A DNA stretch of 64,000 nucleotides from Litoditis marina (taxonomy: Eukaryota; Nematoda; Chromadorea; Rhabditida; Rhabditidae): positions 1,116,001-1,180,000 of the forward strand of contig OZ038438.1 of NCBI GenBank assembly GCA_964036275.1. The letters run 5' to 3'. The notes below the pieces were generated by a model that was given only the letters and a program-made list of their open reading frames with translations, was not told the DNA's origin and did no database searches. The position numbers and the translations under genes were made by a program. Of the stretch, positions 30,805 through 42,180 are shown one piece after another; position 1 is the stretch's first letter; each line of letters starts with the position of its first letter.

Positions 30805-33800
30805 TCACTTGTTGGCAAAGTCGACACGCACCATGTTGGGATCCGCTGCAGAAGGGGCGTACTTCGGGATAGGCCTCGTGGGCGCCAGTCTCCATCTGGA
30901 AAATAACATTCAAGAGAATCATTAGCGTTGCTTTAGTTGCTTTGCTTCACAAGGGTTCCGAGTTGGCCCCGATCTACAGAAAAGGAATTCGGATCCAAAA
31001 AGTCACTGGTTATTCAGAATATAAACTTGGGTCAGATTCGAAAAATGGAATTAGTTTGGAAAATAGATCTTGGAACCCAAAACTCGAGCTCGAAGCTCGA
31101 TTTATTTTACCGGATGACCAACACTGTATTCGGAATGGTCACTCAGTGACCAAGTTGATGGGGTATGTACTAAAACTGTTATATGCATTGAGTTCTCATG
31201 TTTTTCAGATTACGAGAAGAAGAAAACAGCGCATTACAGTAATAGTCGGCTCGCACGAACATACCTGAGGCTCTTCAAACTCTTCCAGTCGACTTCGTCG
31301 CGGGTGAGGATCTCCCTGATGAACCGCGCGACCTCCAAGACGTTCATAGCCCTGAAAACATGAATGAATTATAGTATTGTAGTTGTATTCCGTGGAAAAA
31401 GATGTACTTGATTGCGAATATTGGGATTAAACTACAACAAACGTTTGATCACTCACAGTGTATCAGTCGACACTTACACTCACTTACAGCCGCTTTTTAG
31501 GTAAATGTCATAAAACAGATTTTTATCTACGAAAGGCGTTTTTGATTGAAACATCCGTTAGTTAATCAGTTTGCAGCCGTCTTTTTCTCTATTTGATCGA
31601 GATTGAAAAATAAGGTGTTTGTTAGATAAAATTCTTCAAAATTAAGTTCCTCACCCGCACGGACTCTGCTTCTGGATCATAGAGAGAAGGCCGGCCAAGC
31701 ACCGGAAGGCGCAGCTCCAGTTGTCAGGCTAGAATATTACACTTTGATTTCAATAAGTGTTACAAGGTTTAATATTGAATAAGGGGAATAAGGCCGTTCT
31801 CGTGATTCCATACGTTTCCATCACCCTATTGATAAAGTTTGTTATTATACGCAAAAGTTTCTGCTGTGATTTCTCTGACTTTACACTGTTTTTTTCGTTG
31901 TTACGATCTGAAAAGAACTTCTCAGATCTCAAAGGAGATCTGAAAACTATTATATTCCAGGAACTCCAAACCGATAAACGATATTCGTACTGGAAAACAC
32001 AACCCATCGTTCAGTGTTTTATTCCTGTTTCATTCTGTCTGAGAGTAAAATGTGCTACCTGAAGCTCGAAGCCCAAATTAACGTGCACTGGGATGGTGTC
32101 GGCGAAGTGACGGCCGAAAATGGCCCTGACCCACGGAGTGTAGAGCTCCTTCGCGAACTGCAATTCATATAGTTTCACATGAGTTTTGATTGGATACGTT
32201 TTGTTCTTCAGCTGTCGTTAATTGAGAGAAGGAAAACCTGGAGTTTGCTTTCGGGTGACAGAATAACCATGACAAAAACTGCCCCCCCCCCCCCCCTACG
32301 ACCCCTACGACATACGACGTACCTAGATTTCCATCTCGGTTAATTTGCGTGGGAATCCACAAAAAGTAACTGATATATTTACCATCTTTCTCAGTATTCC
32401 TATTAATTTCATCTGTGTATATAAGTTCACTGTTAGGTTAAACTTCATTCGCAGTACCAGACTAACAAATTCCCTTTCTCTCCTGTTTCTGTCCCTTTAC
32501 CCAATCGGAAAACAACATCTAATCATCTTCAGTGTGGAAAACAACGTGTTCGATCGCGAAGCAAACATTCTTTTTCATTACATTCAATTATGTGTTTTCA
32601 TAAACTTGATAATGCTCACCTGTGTACAGTTCCTTCTGTGCAATCCACTGTCATAGAGGACAATCAGCCGGCTCTTCTGATGATAGGCGAGGAGGCCGGC
32701 GTGACAGTCGCGCTTCTTGCCCAGCTTCACGATCTGGTAGAAGTCCTTGGTCATTGAGAATCCGGAGCAGGACGGGTCCTTCTGTCAATCAAACAAATCA
32801 GCTCTCATTTCTTACAGGTGCTACTCTCTCCTAGGAGAAATGTGACACGTACGAGATTCGGCGTAGACCACCACGAAAACGGCAACTGATGTAATGCGAT
32901 AATGTGCTGATCATACTATTATTTCAATGAAATAATATAATCCAACTTTTCATTACTGAATAACCTACAGTACACTGTCTAAGTTCGAAAATTTTCAGTC
33001 GAAATTCTTCATGCTTTCCGACAACGTTTACTAAATTGAAATGACTAAGAAGTTTTGACCTGGAGTAGATGCAGGAATGAAAAAACAGCTGGAATAGTTG
33101 CCGTAATAGATTATTTCATGAAGTAATTACCGTTATTTCTCCCATCCGGCGCAGGCCTTCCAGCTTCTTTCTGTTCGGGGCCAGCTCCCGGATGAGGTAG
33201 AGCATCTGCGATATGCAGGCCCCATTCATCCCGCGTCCGGGTCCACACTGCAATTCGATAATTTATGCAAAGTATTTCATTGAAATATTTAGGATCTGTA
33301 CGTGGCCTGCTTTTGCAGTTATTAATGTCAAACAGAACCTTGAATTGGAACTCTTGTTATAGACTACCAGTCAGATTATTTAGGAAACCCCACGCGACAG
33401 TGTCCACACTTCGCCAACTTTAATTTACTGCATTGCTTCCATGTTTGGTACGAAAAACCAAAGTAGAAGATAAGATATATTGAAGTGGCTTTCACTCTGA
33501 ACTACCACTACTCCACGAATTTTGGCCACAGTTGAATGGAAAACTGACTTTGGGATCGATGGGCTGTTGTCGATTGGCACCGTTGTGGTGTCTGGCCTTG
33601 TTGTTCTTCTGGAATCATTCAAAAATCAATCATTTGAACCTAGGTATCTGATAATTTGGGAACAAATGGGTCACGTCGTACACATGCAACTCATCAATTC
33701 CAACTTTATTTCATTTCATGCCAACATTTTGGTCTGTAGAAGCCGAAACACTCAACAGCTCGCACACCCGAGTATAGTTTATGTAATACCTACTGAGAGT

Positions 33801-36800
33801 CCTACAATTAAGAATACCCATTCAATTTTTCAATGGTTGTTTGTTATTGGAAAAAGGAAATGTAATGCCAGCGTTGTGAATTTTCCGTCAATGTAAGTCT
33901 TTCATACACACTGACATATTTTAATTTTTGCTATAGAAGTTTCAAGAGGGGTGAAATATAGTTCCGTTAATTTCCACTGAGACTTGACAGCGTGCCAATG
34001 AATATTCCAGTCAATTTTTCACCACTTTTTAGTTTTCGAAGGAAACTGCAAATTTCTGTTGTCGATGGGTCACTTTCATAAGAATACGTGAACAAATGTC
34101 TTTAGAATACTCATGTTTTCTCTAAGAAATAGACATCCAAACATCTTGGCACGATGCCAAAAGGTCTCAGTGGGATTGAAACGAACTATACACTGATGAG
34201 CAAGTCAGTTAGAAAGGTTTTTAGAACATGTTGAGGCTGGGAAAAAATAAAATACCTCGAACCACGTAAATCCCATGACCACCTCTCTATCCGACACATC
34301 ATCCTGAAAAAAAACACCCACTTTGTTTATGTCATTTCACACTAAAACCATTCATAGATGAACGATGCGCACAGCAAAACAGAACTGTTTTGAGACCGTA
34401 TTCAGGAAGATGCCGACTACCTGATCCGACCCAACCTACGTCTCAGAAACATAAGCTTTTTTCTGCTATCTGACATTAGAACCAACGTTGTGCACCTCAT
34501 AGGTGTTTTTATTTTAGAAAAATAAAAACACCTATTCTGTCCGGAATGTTCGAATTATTTTCAACCCAACCATGAAATGTAGACACTTACCTTTACCTTC
34601 GACTGTTCCTCCTCGTGAAAGGCTCGCCATTGAGAGAAAAGCTTCCTGAATGAAATACAGTATATGATTTAGTTTGGTTCATCGAAAATGGTGAATTTTT
34701 TGTTTCTATATATATATATATATTTACTTACTTAAGTTTGATAAGCAGCGTATGTGGTTGAACATTATCCGTATTTATTGCAAGAAATAATGTATGACGT
34801 TCCCCACGCATTCTCGGGTTGGTAACGTGAGAAAGCATTATCATGTTCGCGAACTCGAGGATCTATTCACTATCCGGTGCATCTGCACTATGTTTGGTGC
34901 TGTTAATAGTAAATTACAATGTTCAAACCGGTCACACTACCCGACTATTCGACCAACAGAACCGTACGGTCACTCAAATCCTCAAAAGATACTATGTTTT
35001 CCTTATTGTACTCGTTCAGTGGATCGTTAAGTCATAGCGTGAGTCAAGCTCCGGGATAGACTAAAACAATCGCGTTTATTCAGACTGAACAAGTAATTTG
35101 TACGTGAACTGAGAGATTAGTTTTTCTCGCGTTCTCCACCCAACCACTAATGTCAAGTATACTCACGTTATCACGGTTTTTTCACCGCGCTGGCTGGATT
35201 CCGGGGCGAGACTAGCGAACTTGGCACCGAACTCGTGCACATCAAACTCTCCCTTGCCGAGTTTGCGGATCAGTCGACGCTCCAGATGTCGCAGTGTTCC
35301 TTCCGCCGTCGCCGCCGTCACCACAATCGGTGTGTCCAGATGGACGATCTCAACACACCTGGGCGTGGGCTGAGGTGTCACCAGAACCACCCTCTCAATG
35401 CCCTGAAAAGCGGGGTTGATCGCACGTCATTCCGTATTATCACCAAATTCAGATTCCGACCTGCGTCTCATTGAACACACGCTATTTTCATATGCCAAAT
35501 GCAAGTTTCTCGAGAGGCCACAACGAGAGACAGAAGCTGGAAACAAGGTGCCGAGATAATAGTATGTGACGGAACGGCAATTCGTTATTGTTGACGCCAC
35601 TATTACCACTTTTGTGGTTTTTTTGGAGATTCAATAGGCACCAACATGTAGCACTTACCGAGTCGGGGCAGGTCAACAGAAAGTGGGCGATGGCTAGGAT
35701 AGCAATCCCGAACCCCTCTTCAACGGGGTACTTTCGCAGTCTTCCGGTAGACAAGAGTGGAAACGCCTGCAAGAATATATGTTATTTCTCTCATAAATGG
35801 TCTTTTTAACGAGACAAATCAGGACAGTTTGATAATACGGTTGAGAAAGACGTACGGTGTTTTCATGAGGTGTCAGTAGTTTGATCTCGTTACCGTTTGG
35901 TCGCTAACTGGAGATTCAACCGTGCATGTGAATATGATTCTACCTTCCCACACTCACCAGCGAAGTCAGTTGCAAGTTGCGCGCCTCCACCAGACAGTTC
36001 CAATAGCACATGAAGGCCTGCGCCTCAGTAGTTCTTGTCAACTTGTTTTTAACCACAGACGAAAAACTATGGAATACATCTGAAATCAATCTTTTTCGGT
36101 CGTGATCAACATTTACGCGTGTCCTACGCAAAATGAGCAACATTCTCAAACTAGTTTCACTTCACATGATAACAATTACTTCCGATTTTATATCTGAATA
36201 TCATTGGTTCTGCGAACAAATTTGCACATGAAAAACTTTTTTTCAACATAAACTCCATTCGCATGTTCTGAATGCTATCAAGCCCGATTCGCACTGAACG
36301 TGCAATTGTGAATGGTTTAGGTGTGTTTACTTTTGAGTATATATGGAGTAATGTTCTTCTACACCTACAGTCGCTGTTGGGTAAATCGAAGGAAGGCGAG
36401 ATCCGCAGAGACGAAACACTCCTTTTCTCCCGCTTGTTCCAATTCCTGATGAACTCTGTCATACGATCACCGCCTCGTTCCCTGACGACATAGTCGAGAC
36501 TCTCGGCTGAAAAAACGTTTCGTACAGTCGTTTTCCAGCACTCTCAGAGAAGAACGGGAACTAAAACGCTAAACCCCCTGATTTGAGTTTACTATTAAAC
36601 ATTACAGTATTTCAGGAAGTTCGGCTTGCCTCGACTTGACATTACCAGATGGTTTTGCCAGATTTACAGACAGACAGAGAGGTTGTTCTTATTTAAAGTT
36701 CGAAACGAGTTAGAATATCATTCTGATCAATTGTAACAGATGAAGATTGGCGTTAAAGTCCGAGAATGGTGTATGCATTCTCAATTTCTGGAGTCGCGGT

Positions 36801-36971
36801 AAGAAGATTCCACAACACGACTCCACATACATTTCATAAATGCACAAAACTGAGACTGTTCATTTTAAAAGGTACTCACGATTCCCGGCCTGGCACCTAT
36901 ATCGAGAAGATATCACCACAGCGTCGACAGCTATATCGAATATGTTCCCTTGAGAGAAGACAATTTCAGTT
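30805..36971 (-). CDS. macro domain protein with Ulp1/C48-like cysteine peptidase half (5' exon not found)
   Basis: Thirteen exons, in transcript order, join in frame: 36971-36880, 36506-36369, 36079-35958, 35766-35659, 35402-35167, 34645-34591, 34303-34256, 33247-33131, 32781-32620, 32157-32059, 31728-31655, 31351-31265 and 30895-30805 (stop 30807-30805), about 475 residues. The first third is a macro domain: FSQGNIFDIAVDAVV, YVFHSF, FMCYWNCLVEARNLQLTSL, FPLLSTGRLRKYPVEEGFG and GIERVVLVT follow macro-domain order, closest in style to GDAP2. The canonical NAAN/GGG loop is not recognisable. The C-terminal half reads CHAGLLAYHQKSRLIVLYDS then LQPDNWSCAFRCLAGLL, matching the His-Asp-Gln-Cys order of Ulp1/SENP (C48) peptidases. 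A WFECGPGRGMNGACIS segment precedes. The first coding exon, which must end in phase 2, could not be placed. Frame continuity makes the gene itself secure; the peptidase assignment is inference. Confidence 0.72.
33974..34173. mobile_element. MITE with CACTGAGAC ends, copy 1
   Basis: About 200 bp in an intron of the minus-strand macro gene. Inverted ends are CACTGAGACTTGACAGCGTG and AAAAGGTCTCAGTG, with the inner pair GCGTGCCAA and TTGGCACGATGCCAA. Related copies are at 53223-53426 and 58538-58735. Confidence 0.75.
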
Positions 36972-37399
36972 CTGAAAAATTGAATAGTATATAACCTAAT
37001 GCATAATCAAATAGTTTGAGCAGAATGGAGTTTTCCATTTTTAGGAAGTTCATAGTTTGCTAGTTGGTTTTTCGAGACGTGTACTTGACGTATGGCCAAT
37101 CATTTTTATATCAACTTGGTCAGCCGCAAACAAGGTTTGCCTCTTTCCGAACTTGAATCTCCAACCTCTCCTAACATGGCTAAAGTTGAACCTTACATTA
37201 CGGAATGATCGTTTTCGCATTAGCCCAAATTTAGGAATTCGATATTCTGACACCAAGATAGCGATGTCTGAAATCTATCCCAGCGTAGACTAAACAGTAG
37301 TTGGAGCTATTGTCGTGTTATCCCATTTTTGCAAGTTTCCACCGTGGTCTACTGAAAGTTGGCTCTCAAAGAATTTCTAGGAAACAAAGTGTATCGTAC

Positions 37400-37656
37400 C
37401 TAGATGAACCTGTGTCGCTATAAATAACTAAGCTTCAAACGAACACTACAATTATACGTGTCGGAATTATGTACAGCTGCGAAGAAAAAGCAAGTAACCG
37501 AGCTCGTTCGGTTTCGAAATCAGTTTCGATAGTCAATTCAAATCCGACTTCAAGATGCTGTTCAACTTCCGTGAAATTGAGCAGCCAATTGGAAGTACAA
37601 CTCTCATGTATGTATGTTGTATGGCGGAAGCAATTCAGAAGTAAGAAACAAAATGG
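37400..37656. repeat. dispersed repeat E, copy 1
   Basis: About 255 bp, some 95% identical to 43061-43320 in the same orientation. Shared blocks include GTGTCGCTATAAATAACTAA, GCGAAGAAAAAGCAAGTAAC, GAAATCAGTTTCGATAGTCA and CTCATGTATGTATGTTGTAT. The two copies lie on either side of the LINE. Confidence 0.85.
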
Positions 37657-37727
37657 GGTCTGCTGCTACATGTTCGGCCCCTAGATGGCTCGCTCGCGAA
37701 CATGTCGCCTAACTCTCTCTTAATTGC

Positions 37728-37810
37728 GAACATAACGCGGTTAGAGAGAACATAACGCGGTCAGAGAGAACATAACGCGGTTAGAGAGAACATAACGCGG
37801 TTAGAGAGAG
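37728..37810. repeat. 20-bp tandem repeat, about 4 copies
   Basis: The unit GAACATAACGCGGTTAGAGA repeats head to tail. Related fragments (CGCGTTATGTT, GCGAACATAAAG) occur just before the assembly gap near 38168 and 38255. Confidence 0.9.
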
Positions 37811-38277
37811 CACTACGCGAAAGTTTATAATAGTTTAGAACACAGGGCGGTAGAGTTTCATACATTATGAGAGAATTTACTCAGTTGACATATCTAATGC
37901 CATTTCTGGTGTCAGGTTGGATTTATGTTTGGTTTCCAGTAACCTGAGGCGCAACGAGCCAGTGACTTAAGGTTCAATGACCTATTCTAGGAACCATGGC
38001 TTACCTAAGCCTAAGCCTTTTTATTAGGTAAACTAAAGTAAATGTGACGAATATTTAATTTGAACAGCATATATGGTTTTCTTCCTTTACACTTTGCACT
38101 GATCTGGGCAGGTTTAAATATTTCCCATAACTTCACTGATAACCAAGCCTAAAAACTGTTGGCAATACCGCGTTATGTTTCCAAGTCGAGCTTTATGTTC
38201 GCTGTTCGGGCTCGCTCTTCTATAATTGATTTTACGATGGTTGTCTCGCTAATTGCGAACATAAAGCTGATCTCCCA

Positions 38278-38477
38278 NNNNNNNNNNNNNNNNNNNNNNN
38301 NNNNNNNNNNNNNNNNNNNNNNNNNNNNNNNNNNNNNNNNNNNNNNNNNNNNNNNNNNNNNNNNNNNNNNNNNNNNNNNNNNNNNNNNNNNNNNNNNNNN
38401 NNNNNNNNNNNNNNNNNNNNNNNNNNNNNNNNNNNNNNNNNNNNNNNNNNNNNNNNNNNNNNNNNNNNNNNNNNNNN
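38278..38477. other. assembly gap (200 N)
   Basis: A run of exactly 200 N. It hides the 5' end of the LINE and its left junction. Confidence 0.99.
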
Positions 38478-38568
38478 CTGTGGGAGTCGGCGTGGGAATG
38501 GTATAGACTAGACTCATCCCCCATCGTTTTCTCGCCCCGAGCGGCTGCAAAAACATTCGCTCTGAACG

Positions 38569-39285
38569 ATGACTAAGCGCCCCAACCCTGAGTCTCCATC
38601 TTCAGTAAAAGCAACAGTTACTGAGGAGTTCTTAGTCAAGATGCAAGAAAATTATGCTTCCCTCCTAGAAGAGATCAAGTCCATCAAGAATGATCTTTCT
38701 ACCATGCGTTCCACCTCCATCGAAGCACCTGGCTGGTTCCAAGAGAAAATGTCAACTAATCTCAAAGGAGCGGCAACCAAGGACCCATCTATTTCTTCTC
38801 TGGCCTTTTCGAGCTTCCTAATCCGTGAAGCGGCCAAAGCAACAGAGAAGAGTTTCAATGCTGTGATCGAAAAATTCGCAGATACTGTCGATCGCAAAAA
38901 CGACATCCATGAAGTTCTCCCATCTGACCGCAAGCTCATTGACGCCATATGTGAGAAAGGAAGCCTAGTAAAACCAGTCTCATTCTGGCGCCAACCATCG
39001 AAGAATCCCAAAAAGCCTCGAGTAATAAAGGTTCATTTCAAAACCACAAAAGACCGCAACAACTTCATTTTCAACTTCCGCAAAAACCTGCCCACCCTCC
39101 CTGATCAACCTCGTCTGCCCACTTGCCGTCGTGATATGACCGTGCCCGAACTTGATCTACTCTATTCACTGCGAAAACAATGCTATGCTGCCAATTCTCA
39201 GATGGGACAAATGAAGTACTACGTGAGAGATTTGGATATTTCCGAGCTAGCTGTTCCTCGCCCACTCAATGTACCGAATCAGTAG
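38569..39285 (+). CDS. LINE ORF1 protein
   Basis: A 238-residue protein with an N-terminal helical, coiled-coil-like stretch (MQENYASLLEEIKSIKNDLS) and a basic second half (RQPSKNPKKPRVIKVHFKTT, DRNNFIFNFRKNLPTLP) that could bind RNA. The pattern of a short coiled coil followed by a PRVIKVHFKT-type beta strand resembles ORF1 proteins of CR1-like and invertebrate LINEs. ORF1 proteins bind element RNA and help target-primed reverse transcription. I see no CCHC zinc knuckle. It ends in UAG at 39283-39285 and the same frame continues directly into ORF2. Confidence 0.8.
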   Translation: MTKRPNPESPSSVKATVTEEFLVKMQENYASLLEEIKSIKNDLSTMRSTSIEAPGWFQEKMSTNLKGAATKDPSISSLAFSSFLIREAAKATEKSFNAVIEKFADTVDRKNDIHEVLPSDRKLIDAICEKGSLVKPVSFWRQPSKNPKKPRVIKVHFKTTKDRNNFIFNFRKNLPTLPDQPRLPTCRRDMTVPELDLLYSLRKQCYAANSQMGQMKYYVRDLDISELAVPRPLNVPNQ

Positions 39286-42180
39286 GTTTTGCATGGGGAG
39301 CTACCCAACCTCTCTTCTAACTCTATCCCTAGTCCTATAACTTCTCTCAAATGTCTCCTTTCGAATATAAGATCTATTGCATGTGAAACCCGTATAAAAC
39401 TTGTAACCGAGCACTGTGACAGTTTGAATTTTGACCTTGTACTACTTACGGAAACTTTTCTACAGTATTCAACAATGCCAAACTCCATTACAAATTCTAA
39501 CAAATACAATTGTCTCCGTTTTGACCGAGTTACTAATCAACACAAGCGCTGTGGTGGAGGCGTCCTTCTGTTCTATAAGCCTCACTTGAAAATAGTTGAA
39601 AAGGATATCTCTATTCTCAGTCATTATTCCAAGCATTTCTGTGAAATTCTCTGTTTTGACTTGCATACAAACGCTGAACAGTTTCGATTCTTTCTAGTAT
39701 ACCGCCCGCCTGACACCAATGCTACTCAAACAAAATTTCTTTGTAGCCATATCGAATCCTATTTTCTTCCTAATGAGAACAATGTTGTGCTTGGTGACCT
39801 TAATTGTCCAAAAGTAGACTGGCAACTAATGACATCACCCTCCGATCAGAGTCAACGAAATTTTTTCCACTTTTGTCTAGAAAATAACATGAAACAACTT
39901 GTGAACTTTCCTACTCATGAATCCCACAAGGGTACCAAAACTATTCTCGATGTAATTCTGTCTCAGCGAAATGATCTAATATTTAGATGTGACTCATCCC
40001 CTCCTTTGCTCAACAGTGATCATTCATCAATAGATTTTGATTTACAGCTGTCATACGACGGCATGTCGTATCAAAATATTACACATAAAAATGTGAAGCT
40101 CATCAATTTTGCGAAAACAAACTTTGCGAAAGTAAATGAAACCATTGCGAAATTCAACTGGGAGGTACAATTCAGTCATTTCTCATCATTGCAAGGAAAG
40201 TATGATCATTTCTGTAGGCTAACGGAAGAAGTGGTCAGAGATAATACCCCTGCATGGTCAAACAAACCAAAACCCATACTACCGCTTTCTATTCGGAAAT
40301 TGTTAGGTAAAAAACGAGAGGCCTACAAAACATGGCACACATCAGCTCACAGCAAAACACAATATAGGTCGATTACTAAACTCCTGAGGAAAGAGTTGAC
40401 TGCATTGAGACTGAAAAACGATCAAAAAGTACTGGAATCTGGAAACGCAAGAACATTTTTCAATCACTTGCGTAGATACATGAAACCTCCAGAAATCATT
40501 CCCCCTCTGCGCTCAGATGATGGCAAAGTTGCTTTCTCTGATCTGGAGAAATGCAATCTATTTGCAAATCAATTCTCATCTGTGTATGAGATGGACACTA
40601 CTTCTGACTTGGACCGATTTGAAATGCCAGTTTTTGACACTAAAATTTTTGATGTTTTATTTGAACCGCACACTGTTTACAAATACCTCAAACAACAACC
40701 ATCCAAAACCACATTTTCTGCAGACTTTCTCAATCAGCTTGTTTTGAAAAAATGCGCACTATCTCTTGCATACCCCCTCTCACTCATATTCACAGAGTCC
40801 TATGAAAGTGCTGTCTTGCCTAGCCAATGGAAAGTATCCTATGTCACTCCCGTGTACAAAAAGGGGCCAAAATGCACAGCGGATAACTATAGACCTATTT
40901 CAATCACTTCAGCCGTATGCAGAGTTATGGTTATGGAAAAAATGATAGCTTTTCATATCAGAACTAAATTTAATAACCGTTTTTCACCCAATCAATTTGG
41001 ATTTATAGGAAAAAGATCCTGCAACCTAGCGTTATTGAACTCCATTGATTTCTGGAAAAGAGAAATACATAAGAAAAAATCAGTTGATGCTATTTATTTT
41101 GACTTCAGAAAAGCATTTGACAAAGTGTCTCATTCTAAACTTTTATTTAAACTCAAATCTTTTGGTCTAGATGACAAAATGGTTCAATGGTTCAACAGTT
41201 TTCTCACTGACCGTACATCGTTTGTAAGAATGACTAATACTCTGTCTCAAAAATCTTTTGCCGTCACTTCTGGAGTTCTTCAAGGAACTGTCACTGGTCC
41301 TTTATTGTTCCTAATTTATATAAATGATTTATCAACTACTCTGCACAGTCGCCAAATACAACATTGTTTTTTCGCTGATGATCTAAAAATATATGGTTCT
41401 GATCCAAAAGTCATTCAAGACACCATTAACATAGTACATGATTGGTCTGTGCATTGGCGTCTTCCTCTCGCAGAAAACAAAATCAATGTACTCCATCTTG
41501 GCGCAAAAAATGCAAGAGAAAAGTACTACATCAATGGAAAAGCAATTGAAGCAAAAGAAGTGATCAGAGATCTTGGAATCATGATTGACGAAAAGTTGAA
41601 TTTTGAATCTCATATTAATCAACAGGTTGCCAAAGCTTCAGCGATTTCTACAAAAATAATTCGGTCCTTTTCTTTCTGCACCCCAAATGAGTATATGGCA
41701 TTGTTCAACACTTATGTTTCTCCTATACTTCTTTACTGTTCTGAAGTCTTCAATCCAGCGTTAAACTCTAGGTTATCCTTAGTATTAGAAGGACCACTCA
41801 GAAGATTCACGGCTTCAGCGTTTCAAAAATGCCATGTTCAGTACGATTCATACACAGATCGCTTGAACCAATTGAATGAGAAACCGTTTTATTTCAGACG
41901 TGTTAAAAATGATTTGTTACAGGCTTACAAGATAAAGTCGGGCCTATCCCAACTACCCACCGTTCCATGGAAAAACAGTAACCTCCCGAGGGATAGGCAT
42001 CGACTTGTATTGTGTGATAAAATATGTGATAACAATTGGTTTTTTCCGAGAGTTGTAAAATTGTGGAATTCGATAAGTAGAGATATTGGTAGATTGGAAA
42101 ATATTAATCAGTTTAAGACCTATCTAGACGTTATTGATGTAGCTGTTTTATTTGAGAACATTCCATATGCGCTTCAATAG
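39286..42180 (+). CDS. LINE ORF2: apurinic-type endonuclease plus reverse transcriptase
   Basis: About 964 residues. The N-terminal endonuclease shows SNIRSIACETRIKLV, LVLLTETFL (catalytic Glu), VLGDLNCPKVDW, TILDVILSQRNDL and SDHSSIDFDL (catalytic Asp-His). The reverse transcriptase follows: VTPVYKKGPKCTADNYRPIS, YFDFRKAFDKVSH, VLQGTVTGPLLFLIYINDL and the active-site FADD in CFFADDLKIYG. A thumb-like GIMIDEKLNFESHI segment and a C-terminal WFFPRVVKLWNSIS, common in CR1/L2 elements, complete it. There is no AUG at the start: the first in-frame ATG (39475) comes after the catalytic LTETFL, so it cannot start a functional endonuclease. The frame is continuous with ORF1 across one UAG. Confidence 0.93.
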   Translation, partial: VLHGELPNLSSNSIPSPITSLKCLLSNIRSIACETRIKLVTEHCDSLNFDLVLLTETFLQYSTMPNSITNSNKYNCLRFDRVTNQHKRCGGGVLLFYKPHLKIVEKDISILSHYSKHFCEILCFDLHTNAEQFRFFLVYRPPDTNATQTKFLCSHIESYFLPNENNVVLGDLNCPKVDWQLMTSPSDQSQRNFFHFCLENNMKQLVNFPTHESHKGTKTILDVILSQRNDLIFRCDSSPPLLNSDHSSIDFDLQLSYDGMSYQNITHKNVKLINFAKTNFAKVNETIAKFNWEVQFSHFSSLQGKYDHFCRLTEEVVRDNTPAWSNKPKPILPLSIRKLLGKKREAYKTWHTSAHSKTQYRSITKLLRKELTALRLKNDQKVLESGNARTFFNHLRRYMKPPEIIPPLRSDDGKVAFSDLEKCNLFANQFSSVYEMDTTSDLDRFEMPVFDTKIFDVLFEPHTVYKYLKQQPSKTTFSADFLNQLVLKKCALSLAYPLSLIFTESYESAVLPSQWKVSYVTPVYKKGPKCTADNYRPISITSAVCRVMVMEKMIAFHIRTKFNNRFSPNQFGFIGKRSCNLALLNSIDFWKREIHKKKSVDAIYFDFRKAFDKVSHSKLLFKLKSFGLDDKMVQWFNSFLTDRTSFVRMTNTLSQKSFAVTSGVLQGTVTGPLLFLIYINDLSTTLHSRQIQHCFFADDLKIYGSDPKVIQDTINIVHDWSVHWRLPLAENKINVLHLGAKNAREKYYINGKAIEAKEVIRDLGIMIDEKLNFESHINQQVAKASAISTKIIRSFSFCTPNEYMALFNTYVSPILLYCSEVFNPALNSRLSLVLEGPLRRFTASAFQKCHVQYDSYTDRLNQLNEKPFYFRRVKNDLLQAYKIKSGLSQLPTVPWKNSNLPRDRHRLVLCDKICDNNWFFPRVVKLWNSISRDIGRLENINQFKTYLDVIDVAVLFENIPYALQ

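Noticed and set aside
36369..36380. Donor AG|GTGTAG for the second exon of the macro gene
   Set aside because: It would leave phase 2 and hit a stop (TAG) in the next exon; the donor three bases earlier, T|GTAGGT, keeps frame into YVFHSF.
30805..36971. Reading the macro/peptidase gene as a pseudogene or viral remnant
   Set aside because: Thirteen exons keep frame with good splice sites and no stops, which a decayed copy would not; exon-intron structure argues against a direct viral origin.
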